Source of the DNA: CAYUAG01 sp046483025
GTDB lineage: Bacteria; Zhuqueibacterota; QNDG01; CAYUAG01
Direction: 5' to 3'
DNA: 6,148 nucleotides
NCBI GenBank assembly: GCA_046483025.1
Contig: JAWODZ010000074.1
Span: forward strand, 1-6,148
The position numbers and the translations under genes were made by a program. This document shows, piece after piece, positions 1 through 6,134 of this stretch. The notes under the pieces are model-generated. The model ran no database searches. It saw only the letters and a program-made list of their open reading frames with translations, and had not been told where the DNA came from. Positions within the stretch are counted from its first letter, which is position 1, and each line of letters starts with the position of its first letter.

Positions 1-26
1 TACTGTAACTGTCTTTTTATACAGTA
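1..26 (-). terminator. Possible transcription terminator hairpin after the xylulokinase gene
   Basis: A perfect 7-bp inverted repeat, TACTGTA at 1-7 and TACAGTA at 20-26, begins 5 bases beyond the xylulokinase stop. A second left arm (ACTGT, 8-12) can pair with ACAGT at 21-25, so two hairpins compete for the same right arm. Whether a T-run follows on the minus strand cannot be seen because the window ends. The stem is weak (AT-rich), so this is only a candidate. Confidence 0.35.
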
Positions 27-31
27 TAATG

Positions 32-1621
32 TTATTCATTATTTTTGTCTGTTCCCTGCATCTTTTTGACATCTGCTCTGAGTTCAAAAGGGTCATTGCC
101 TTTAAGACCCCGGATTCGTCGGCTGACTGACCGGAAGAGCTCTGTTTGCTTTTTATACACCGACACATTCTTTGTTATAGGTCTTTTTCTCATTGATTCA
201 TCGAATTCAAGAAAAGGATGAATAACTTTTTCCAGATCTGTGTTAATACCATTTTCATTCAGCCATACCCAGGCTGCATGCAAGGCAGCACCTAAAGCTG
301 CGCCTTCTCCTTTAACCGGTACTGCTTCTGCATTAAATACATCAGCAATTGTCTGGCACCAGGCTTCTGACCGTGAGAGACCCCCAGTAAGCCGGATTTC
401 CTTAACCGAAACCGGCAACCGCTGAAATCCGCTGTAAAGATTAAAAATATGTCCTTCCAGAATTCCCCTGCACAGGATCTCCGGGGTAAAATCATTCAGT
501 GAAAATCCAAAATAAATTGGTGCTGCCTGAGGCACATCAGGGGTGCGTTCTCCTTCATACCAGGGAATAATTATCCGTCCTTTATTTCCGGGATCAGTAT
601 TTTTGATCATACAGTTAAATGCCTTATGGGTCAGGGAGAACTCATTTAAGAGAGCATTGTATCCATTGGCAAGATTTGAGACACAGAGCAGAGGTAAATA
701 ATGACCTGTACTGTCACAGAAAGAGGCAATTTCTCCGGTTGGATCCACATAGGGCTTTCCCATAAAGGAATACGCAGTACCACTGGTTCCAAGACTAATG
801 GTTACAATACCAGGCTGGACATTACCGGTCCCCACGGCCCCATACATATTATCTCCGCATCCTGCATCCACAAAACATTCCGGAGAAAATCCGAAGTCAG
901 AGATCAGTTTATCAGACACCTTCCCGATAGTCTGATCAGAAGGCTTAACTTCCGGGAGTTTATTGAATAAGTTTTTATCTATAGCATTAATCACTTTTTT
1001 TGACCACTTCCTGGTTTTGGGATTCCACAGGGCAGTGCCGGAGGTATCTCCTGGTTCCATGATACAAACACCGCCGGTTAGATACCAGTTTATGAAATTA
1101 TGGACCAGAAAAAGAGTGAAAGTTTCTTTGTATATTTCCGGTTCGTTGCGCACCACATGAAAAATCTTTCCAGCTGTATATCCTGTCCGCTGGGTATTGC
1201 CTGTTTCCTGGATCATTACCTCAGATCCTCCTACCCGGTCTGTAAGAAGTTCGCACTCCTCCTGAGTTGAAAAATCATTCCAGAGCTTGCTCGTTTTTCT
1301 GGCCAGATTTCCCTTTTTATCCAAAGCTACCAGACCATGCTGCTGGCCGGATACTGAAATACAGCATATAGAATTAACAGGTACTGAAGAATCTGATAGT
1401 CTTTTAAACAGTTGATTCATTGCGTCGATCCACATATGCGGATCTGATTCTGAAACTCCTTCCGGCATATCCTTCATGACTCCGTTTTGAGTGTTAAATT
1501 CAGGTAAATCTTCATCATAATTCACTGCATCCACAAATACAATTTTTTCAGCCTTAATATCCAGAACAACTAACTTACAGCTCTGGGTGGATACATCCAA
1601 CCCGGCAAATAGATTATCCAT
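32..1621 (-). CDS. xylB: Xylulokinase (FGGY carbohydrate kinase, eukaryotic-type subgroup)
   Basis: Predicted cytoplasmic kinase that phosphorylates D-xylulose with ATP to xylulose 5-phosphate, feeding the pentose phosphate pathway. The 529-residue protein has both FGGY halves. The N-terminal phosphate-binding motif GLDVSTQS lies at 7-14. The segment DLPEFNTQNGV (38-48) resembles the DLPEFGTQGGV stretch I recall from animal XYLB. The substrate-side motif SGQQHG is at 91-96 and GDTSGTALWN at 191-200. The likely catalytic Asp is D257 in GCGDNMYGAVG. The second-domain phosphate motif SLGTSGT is at 276-282, and the adenosine-side LTGGLSRSEAW is at 411-421. The start is supported by AGAGGA at 1630-1635, 8 bases before the ATG. 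Length is somewhat above the usual bacterial 480-500 residues, mostly from a charged C-terminal tail after about 480. No xylose isomerase or sugar transporter is next to it here, so the substrate is inferred from the family; another ketose or polyol kinase activity is possible. Confidence 0.9.
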   Translation of the reverse strand: MDNLFAGLDVSTQSCKLVVLDIKAEKIVFVDAVNYDEDLPEFNTQNGVMKDMPEGVSESDPHMWIDAMNQLFKRLSDSSVPVNSICCISVSGQQHGLVALDKKGNLARKTSKLWNDFSTQEECELLTDRVGGSEVMIQETGNTQRTGYTAGKIFHVVRNEPEIYKETFTLFLVHNFINWYLTGGVCIMEPGDTSGTALWNPKTRKWSKKVINAIDKNLFNKLPEVKPSDQTIGKVSDKLISDFGFSPECFVDAGCGDNMYGAVGTGNVQPGIVTISLGTSGTAYSFMGKPYVDPTGEIASFCDSTGHYLPLLCVSNLANGYNALLNEFSLTHKAFNCMIKNTDPGNKGRIIIPWYEGERTPDVPQAAPIYFGFSLNDFTPEILCRGILEGHIFNLYSGFQRLPVSVKEIRLTGGLSRSEAWCQTIADVFNAEAVPVKGEGAALGAALHAAWVWLNENGINTDLEKVIHPFLEFDESMRKRPITKNVSVYKKQTELFRSVSRRIRGLKGNDPFELRADVKKMQGTDKNNE

Positions 1622-1695
1622 GTTAATATTCCTCTGGATTTGACTTTTGTAAACACCTGCATAAAAAAATAATATTCAATGATAAGTCTATAAAT

Positions 1696-1724
1696 AATAT
1701 AAAAACTTTTTCTAGATAATACAA
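1696..1724 (-). promoter_or_regulatory. Candidate sigma70-type promoter for the xylulokinase gene
   Basis: Read on the minus strand, TTGTAT (1719-1724) and TATATT (1696-1701) are separated by exactly 17 bases. The -10 box matches 5 of 6 consensus positions and the -35 box 3 of 6. Transcription would start near 1689, giving an untranslated leader of about 68 bases. The region is so AT-rich that chance matches are likely. Confidence 0.35.
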
Positions 1725-1755
1725 ACTTGAAATAATATATCAATTCCCATTTTTA

Positions 1756-1784
1756 TTCCAGCTTAATTAGAAAAAATGTATAAT
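1756..1784 (+). promoter_or_regulatory. Candidate promoter for the C1 peptidase gene
   Basis: A perfect TATAAT hexamer at 1779-1784 is directly preceded by TG (1777-1778). The best-placed -35 (TTCCAG, 1756-1761, 17-base spacer) is poor. Transcription would start near 1791, about 60 bases before the start codon. The assignment rests almost entirely on the -10 box. Confidence 0.4.
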
Positions 1785-1840
1785 TAAATTGATTAATCAC
1801 TCATAATTTTGTAAATTATACCAAAAATTAACATTAATAT

Positions 1841-1845
1841 GGAGG
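1841..1845 (+). promoter_or_regulatory. Ribosome binding site that decides the peptidase start
   Basis: GGAGG lies 5 bases before the ATG at 1851. An in-frame ATG at 1839 overlaps this site (its G is the first G of GGAGG), so it cannot be served by it. The site therefore selects 1851, which also puts a lysine-rich signal-peptide n-region at the very N-terminus. Confidence 0.85.
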
Positions 1846-1850
1846 AAACC

Positions 1851-3038
1851 ATGAAAAAGAAAACATTACTTATGTTGATTACTTCTCTATTAGTATTTAT
1901 CTTTTGTACTTCCCTTTTAACTGCACAGGAAGAAGACAAACAAAAAGAAGAAGTAAAGGAGGCATACCAGTTTACCTTGGATGTAGAACTGCCCCATACT
2001 CCACCGGTAAGCCAGGGACGTACCGGAACCTGCTGGTGTTTTGCAACCAATTCTATGCTGGAGTCTGAATTCATGCGTAACAATAAAAAGGACACGTTAA
2101 ATCTTTCCGAGATGTTTATAGTACGTCATGCCTACACTGATAAAGCGGAAAACTATATTCGCTTTCACGGGAAAATAAACTTTGCTCAGGGCGGAGCCTG
2201 CCATGATGTAATAGATCAGATGGAACAGCATGGCTGTGTTCCTGAGATTGTATATACAGGTAAAAATATTGGTGAAGATGACCATAATCACAGTGAGATC
2301 GGTAGAGTGCTGAATGCAATGGTAGATGCGGTGCTGGAAGCACGCAGACCTACACCTATATGGAAAGATGCTTTTAATGCCGCCGCTGATGTTTATCTGG
2401 GAACACCTCCTGAAACTTTTACCCATAATGATAAAAAATTCACTCCCAAAACATTTTTAAAAAATTATCTGGATCTTGATCCTGATGATTATATAGAGAT
2501 AACCTCGTTTTCCCATCTTCCCCTGTATCAACAGGTTATGCTGAGACTTCCTGACAATTGGACCTTCAATGATGAATATTACAATGTTAAAGTCGAAGAC
2601 CTTTCCAGAATCATAGAACATTCTTTAAAAGAAGGACATACAGTAGTCTACGGAGGTGATGTAAGCAACAGACATTTTTCATCGCGTAATAATGGCTATG
2701 CTATTGTACCCAAAGATGAAAAATGGGAAGACAAAAGTCTTGATGAAATCGAAGCAGAAGTTGAAGAACCTGTAGAAGAAAAAGAGATAACCGCTGAATT
2801 AAGACAAAAACAATTTGACAAGTTTCTGGTCACTGATGATCATGCTATGCATATTGTAGGACTTGCTTATGATCAAAAAGGGAATTCCTACTTTTATACT
2901 AAAAATTCCTGGGGAACAAAGGGAAAATATAACGGCTATCTTTATATGTCCAAACCTTTTGTTGAATTAAGTATTACTGCTATTATGGTTAATAAACATG
3001 CACTGCCCAAAGATATAAAAAAGAAGTTAGGTTTATAA
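1851..3038 (+). CDS. Exported C1-family cysteine peptidase (bleomycin hydrolase/aminopeptidase C-like)
   Basis: Predicted papain-fold thiol peptidase of the C1B (bleomycin hydrolase/PepC) type, probably cleaving peptides in the periplasm or outside the cell. The 395-residue protein starts with a signal peptide: KKK at 2-4, a hydrophobic core at about 5-22, then LTA-Q, suggesting cleavage near A25. The catalytic set is complete: oxyanion Gln55 (SQGRTGT), nucleophile Cys61 (CWCFA), His331 (DDHAMHIVG) and Asn352 (KNSWGTKGKYNGY). The LNLSE and FAQGGACHDVID segments (84-122) are typical of the family. Odd points: Cys63 occupies the position that is Ser, Leu or Ile in most relatives; two more cysteines (117, 129) lie close by; and a very acidic stretch (about 292-311) precedes the His region. 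Classical PepC is cytoplasmic and about 440-450 residues long, so this is a shorter, exported variant. It is transcribed divergently from the xylulokinase and appears monocistronic. Substrate is unknown. Confidence 0.88.
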   Translation: MKKKTLLMLITSLLVFIFCTSLLTAQEEDKQKEEVKEAYQFTLDVELPHTPPVSQGRTGTCWCFATNSMLESEFMRNNKKDTLNLSEMFIVRHAYTDKAENYIRFHGKINFAQGGACHDVIDQMEQHGCVPEIVYTGKNIGEDDHNHSEIGRVLNAMVDAVLEARRPTPIWKDAFNAAADVYLGTPPETFTHNDKKFTPKTFLKNYLDLDPDDYIEITSFSHLPLYQQVMLRLPDNWTFNDEYYNVKVEDLSRIIEHSLKEGHTVVYGGDVSNRHFSSRNNGYAIVPKDEKWEDKSLDEIEAEVEEPVEEKEITAELRQKQFDKFLVTDDHAMHIVGLAYDQKGNSYFYTKNSWGTKGKYNGYLYMSKPFVELSITAIMVNKHALPKDIKKKLGL

Positions 3039-3148
3039 AACTGTTGAAAAAAATCTTCTATTGATCAATATATCTTGTCAATGCAGAATCTCATGGCAAA
3101 AATGAAGCAATAAATATATCCGGTTTAACAATTTGTTCTCTTCAAATA
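3039..3148. other. Convergent intergenic spacer without a strong terminator
   Basis: The peptidase and transglycosylase genes converge on these 110 bases. The only clear symmetry is a perfect 12-bp palindrome at 3059-3070 (TATTGATCAATA). On the minus strand it is followed, after a few bases, by seven Ts (3047-3053). Its stem would have only about 4 AT-rich pairs around a GATC loop, so I do not call it a terminator. Confidence 0.5.
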
Positions 3149-4102
3149 TTATTTAATTTTTTTAAGTATATATAAAACTGCCATAAACTCTGCATAAAAA
3201 TTCTTGGAAGCAAATCCAAAGATACGGCTTGAATATTTTTTAATTATTTTATCAATATCCTTTGAACCGGATTTTTCAACTGCTTTTTTAACCCCATTCA
3301 GTCCATGATTGTAAGCAGTAACTGCCAATGGCCAGTTGCCCAGAATCTGATAATTGTGTTTTAGCAGTTTTGCTGCAGCCCGACTGGAAAGATAAGGATC
3401 CCTGCGCTCATCTACATGGTTATTTATGGTTAAATACATCTGTCCGGTTGCACGGGTAAACTGCCATATACCTACTGCCCCATATTTGGATTCCGCCCGG
3501 GGATTGAAGGAAGATTCCACATGAGCAAGATAAATCAAATGTTCAGGAACCCCTTCTTCTTGGAAAATTCTTTTAAAGCTTTGAATATACACTTTTGACC
3601 TTTCCATCCCCAATTTAAATTTTTCTTTCATTCCTCTCTGGTATCTGATATGTTTTTTTGCCTTCTTAAACACCAATGTCTGTGAGGTTTTCCCAAATAG
3701 TCTGTATATTCTCTGCTCTTCCTCAGTAAGACTGCCAGGTGAAAAACTACCTGACCCAAGTTTTTCGAGAATAAACTCAATTTCTTTAATATTAACTTTG
3801 ATAATTTCTTTCTTTTCTGAATCCGATAATTCAGTATTTCTGACATAATCTCTTATATCTACTACTCTGTAAATCTTCTCTGGTTTCTGAATATCATGTA
3901 TAATATACTGATGTTTTGAATATCGGGTAAAAATATTAATCCAGAACTGTACCTGAAGTCGCATAGTCCGTGGTACTGGGAAAAATTCTGTATCTACTCC
4001 TGAGGCCGCAAAACACTCCTGCAAAAACAATAGAAAAATAAAAATAAAAAATGCTTTACTATTTACACCACTACTTTTTTTACCTGAAACTGAATGAATC
4101 AT
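3149..4102 (-). CDS. Exported lytic transglycosylase (GH23/SLT domain, MltD-like)
   Basis: Predicted murein lytic transglycosylase, cleaving the MurNAc-GlcNAc bond of peptidoglycan in the periplasm. Counted from the Met at 4102 the protein has 317 residues. A lysine-containing n-region (1-16), a hydrophobic core (AFFIFIFLLF, 17-26) and CFAAS form a signal peptide cut near residue 32 or 33. The segment VQFWINIFTRYSKHQYIIHD (51-70) resembles the N-terminal conserved region of MltD-like proteins. The C-terminal SLT domain has the catalytic Glu196 (HVESSFNP), the GAVGIWQFT motif at 208-216 and AYNHG at 263-267. No LysM wall-binding repeats follow, unlike E. coli MltD. The same frame opens further upstream at 4174. 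That start has AAGG only 1 base away and would place 24 residues before the signal peptide, so I prefer 4102, although 4102 lacks a good Shine-Dalgarno. The gene lies behind the gltX terminator, so it probably has its own promoter. Confidence 0.88.
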   Translation of the reverse strand: MIHSVSGKKSSGVNSKAFFIFIFLLFLQECFAASGVDTEFFPVPRTMRLQVQFWINIFTRYSKHQYIIHDIQKPEKIYRVVDIRDYVRNTELSDSEKKEIIKVNIKEIEFILEKLGSGSFSPGSLTEEEQRIYRLFGKTSQTLVFKKAKKHIRYQRGMKEKFKLGMERSKVYIQSFKRIFQEEGVPEHLIYLAHVESSFNPRAESKYGAVGIWQFTRATGQMYLTINNHVDERRDPYLSSRAAAKLLKHNYQILGNWPLAVTAYNHGLNGVKKAVEKSGSKDIDKIIKKYSSRIFGFASKNFYAEFMAVLYILKKIK

Positions 4103-4196
4103 ACTATTTTCACTGTTAGAATTAAAATTTTTTTCACATCTAAATGATTGACCTAAGAAGAAAGCAAGTATCATTCCTTAATGTGATCTACTAAAC

Positions 4197-4224
4197 AAAA
4201 AAACCCTCCAATACTTCAGAGGAT
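4197..4224 (-). terminator. Intrinsic terminator of gltX
   Basis: On the minus strand, 4224-4219 (ATCCTC) pairs with 4208-4203 (GAGGGT) with one T-G wobble. The stem can extend inward by three more pairs (two wobble, one A-T) to a 4-base loop at 4212-4215. A run of seven Ts (4203-4197) follows immediately. It lies 45 bases beyond the gltX stop, so gltX transcription should end before the transglycosylase gene. Confidence 0.75.
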
Positions 4225-4269
4225 TTCTGTTGATTAATATAAATACAATACAGACAATACTTTATAATA

Positions 4270-5700
4270 TTATTCTGTGTTGCTCATTTTCAGAAAGTAT
4301 ATACATTTTGTCTTACCCAGAATCTCAACCACATCGGTCAAATTCGGGCCATGCATCTGGCCGGTTAATGCCACCCGCACCGGCATCCAGAGATGTTTCC
4401 CCTTAATACCCGTACTTTTCTGAATATTTTTTAAAAGATTCAAAAACACCTGACCATTAAATTTATCAGCTTTTTGCAATTCTTTTAGGAGCCCGGAAAT
4501 GACCTTTCGGGCTTCCGGAGTATTCAAGATTGCTTTAGCTTCCTCATTCTCAGGAACCACATTATCCTGGAAGAAAATTCGAGCTTTTCCCACCACCTGG
4601 TTCAATCTTTCTACTTTTTCCTGCAAAATAGCAGCAACTCTTTTTAACACTTCCTCAGGCTGATCGGCATATTCACTCTTCTGAAAAAAAGAACGTACTG
4701 CTTGATAAAATTCTTCTTTGGACATTTTTCTGATATAGACACCATTCATCCAATCCAGTTTTTCCTGATCAAATACTGCCGGAGACTGAGATACACGCTT
4801 AAAGTCAAACTCCCTGATCAACCGTTCTCTGGATAGAATTTCATCGCCGGATTCGGAAGACCAGGAAAGCCGGGAAAGAAAATTTATCAGACTTTCCGGT
4901 ACATAACCCTGCTCTCTGAACTGAGATACCGAAGTCGCCCCATGGCGTTTCGATAGCCGGGTTTTATCTGGTCCGAATATCATAGGAATATGAGCAAATT
5001 CCGGCACTTCCCATCCCAGGGCTCTGTAAATTAAAATTTGTCTGGGAGTATTAGACACATGATCATCACCCCGGATTATATGAGTAATATTCATAAGATG
5101 GTCATCTATCACACAGGAAAAATTATACATGGGCATTCCGTCGGAACGCATAAGAATAAAATCCCCAAATTCCTCTTCCCTGAAATCAATGGTTCCTTTT
5201 ATGATATCTTCAAATTCAGATATATCTTCATCAACATAAAAACGGATAGAAGGTTTTCTTTCTTCCTTTCTCAATTTTCCTTTTTCTTCCTGAGTCAAAT
5301 GTAAACATCTACGATCATAAATTGCAGATTTGCCTGCTTTTACTCTCTGCTCTCTTCTTTTCTTAAGTTCTTCAGCCGTACAGAAACACTCATAAGCTTT
5401 CCCCTGTTTTAATAACTCCTCAGCATATTTCCGATAAAATTCAAGACGCTTGGACTGATAATATGGGCCATGATCACCATCAGACTCAGGCCCTTCATCC
5501 CAATCCAGCCCCAACCATTTCAGATCCTTGATAATGGCTTGTTCTGAAGATCGGGTAGATCGTTCGATATCCGTATCCTCGATACGCAGAATAAATTTTC
5601 CTCCGGTATGTTTAGTAAAAACCCAGTTCATAATTGCAGTTCTGGCATTACCGATATGCAGATGACCGGTTGGGCTGGGAGCAAATCGTGTTCGAACCAT
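4270..5700 (-). CDS. gltX: Glutamyl-tRNA synthetase
   Basis: Class I aminoacyl-tRNA synthetase that attaches glutamate to tRNA-Glu in the cytoplasm, using ATP. The 476-residue length is normal for bacterial GluRS. The Rossmann-fold signature FAPSPTGHLHIGN is at 6-18 (HIGH-type motif H15-I-G-N18), ILRIEDTD at 37-44, and the KMSKS-type loop KTRLSKRHGA at 246-255. A zinc-site set C105-x-C107, Y128 and C132 has the same spacing as the E. coli C98, C100, Y121, C125 set that I recall. IRGDDHVSNTPRQ (209-221) and the helical C-terminal anticodon-binding domain (from about 320) are intact. I chose the ATG at 5700 because the family begins with this VRTRFAPSPTG segment and AAGGA/AGGAA sequences lie 11-18 bases upstream. 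The frame stays open to 5913, but that part reads through repeats and low-complexity DNA. Whether it also charges tRNA-Gln cannot be judged here. Confidence 0.97.
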   Translation of the reverse strand: MVRTRFAPSPTGHLHIGNARTAIMNWVFTKHTGGKFILRIEDTDIERSTRSSEQAIIKDLKWLGLDWDEGPESDGDHGPYYQSKRLEFYRKYAEELLKQGKAYECFCTAEELKKRREQRVKAGKSAIYDRRCLHLTQEEKGKLRKEERKPSIRFYVDEDISEFEDIIKGTIDFREEEFGDFILMRSDGMPMYNFSCVIDDHLMNITHIIRGDDHVSNTPRQILIYRALGWEVPEFAHIPMIFGPDKTRLSKRHGATSVSQFREQGYVPESLINFLSRLSWSSESGDEILSRERLIREFDFKRVSQSPAVFDQEKLDWMNGVYIRKMSKEEFYQAVRSFFQKSEYADQPEEVLKRVAAILQEKVERLNQVVGKARIFFQDNVVPENEEAKAILNTPEARKVISGLLKELQKADKFNGQVFLNLLKNIQKSTGIKGKHLWMPVRVALTGQMHGPNLTDVVEILGKTKCIYFLKMSNTE

Positions 5701-5747
5701 AGTTTTTCTGTTCCTTTCCTTAAGAGTTTTCAACTTTTTTAAGTAAT

Positions 5748-5780
5748 ATAATAATTTTCTAGGAAAAATACTAAAGACAA
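5748..5780 (-). promoter_or_regulatory. Weak candidate promoter for gltX
   Basis: On the minus strand TTTAGT (5770-5775) and TATTAT (5748-5753) are 16 bases apart; TTGTCT (5775-5780) with AATTAT 18 bases on is an overlapping alternative. Either would give a leader of roughly 40-50 bases. Matches are poor and the region is AT-rich, so only the general location is suggested. Confidence 0.25.
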
Positions 5781-5790
5781 AAAAGGGAAT

Positions 5791-5806
5791 AGGGAGAAAA
5801 GGAGAA
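5791..5806. repeat. Left arm of a 16-bp inverted repeat, purine-rich
   Basis: AGGGAGAAAAGGAGAA is the exact reverse complement of 6114-6129. It lies in a purine-rich stretch at about 5781-5820, between the gltX promoter area and the heptamer array. The arms are separated by 307 bases. Confidence 0.75.
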
Positions 5807-5832
5807 TGGAATAGAGAGTATGAAGTGAAAGC

Positions 5833-5894
5833 AAAAAAAACCACAGACCACCGATCACAACTCACTTCGTGGTCTGCCGTCCGCGGTCTGCGGT
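5833..5894 (-). terminator. Terminator-like hairpin with T-run upstream of gltX
   Basis: On the minus strand, CAGACCAC (5876-5869) pairs perfectly with GTGGTCTG (5851-5844) around a 17-base loop, and eight Ts (5840-5833) follow shortly after. An alternative left arm from the neighbouring repeat, 5894-5885, pairs over 10 bp (one G-T) with 5849-5840. The element points in the gltX direction and lies about 130 bases before its start codon. It could end a transcript arriving from beyond the window, or it could simply be a by-product of the repeats. Confidence 0.4.
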
Positions 5895-5897
5895 CTC
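5870..5897. repeat. Four imperfect heptamer repeats (CGGTCTG-like)
   Basis: Four consecutive 7-base units, TGGTCTG, CCGTCCG, CGGTCTG and CGGTCTC, fill exactly 28 bases. The inverted sequence CAGACC recurs at 5844-5849. The array is markedly more GC-rich than its surroundings. Confidence 0.75.
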
Positions 5898-5991
5898 TTA
5901 GGAATTCTGACAACCAATCTCTGACTCTATAATTTCTTAAGTTCTCAAATTTTTATTATTAATTCACCATCCCATTGATTAGCAACCAACA

Positions 5992-6009
5992 AAACGAACG
6001 AAACGAACT
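5992..6009. repeat. 9-bp tandem repeat, two copies
   Basis: AAACGAACG (5992-6000) is followed directly by AAACGAACT (6001-6009), 8 of 9 bases identical. No function is evident. Confidence 0.7.
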
Positions 6010-6104
6010 ATTTCTATTTATATATTTTGTCTTTTTTATTTTGTATTTTTTAACTTAAAATATGACAAGTATTTATATCTTTAGGAACTTTAAACTTTAT
6101 ACAA

Positions 6105-6134
6105 TTTTCTCCCTTCTCCTTTTCTCCCTTCTCC
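6105..6134. repeat. Perfect 15-bp tandem duplication, pyrimidine-rich
   Basis: The unit TTTTCTCCCTTCTCC occurs twice without a gap, at 6105-6119 and 6120-6134. The join of the two copies contains the right arm (6114-6129) of the 16-bp inverted repeat whose left arm is at 5791-5806. The strand is almost purely pyrimidine over 30 bases. Confidence 0.85.

Noticed and set aside
240..1160. Several small plus-strand open frames inside the xylulokinase gene
   Set aside because: They lie antisense to a complete, motif-bearing gene and their translations look like shadow peptides with no recognisable domain.
1648..1661. A cre-like (catabolite repression) site, TGTAAACACCTGCA, upstream of the xylulokinase gene
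   Set aside because: It has three mismatches to the consensus, including the central CG and a half-site position, and there is no independent sign of CcpA-type regulation.
1839..1850. In-frame ATG at 1839 as the start of the C1 peptidase
   Set aside because: It overlaps the GGAGG Shine-Dalgarno that properly serves the ATG at 1851, and it would add acidic residues before the signal-peptide lysines.
1793..2426. Minus-strand open frames opposite the start of the C1 peptidase gene
   Set aside because: They overlap a gene with a signal peptide and catalytic motifs on the other strand, and their translations resemble no family.
3039..3148. A bidirectional intrinsic terminator between the convergent genes
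   Set aside because: The only symmetric sequence is AT-rich with a stem of about 4 bp, too weak to call despite a nearby T-run on the minus strand.
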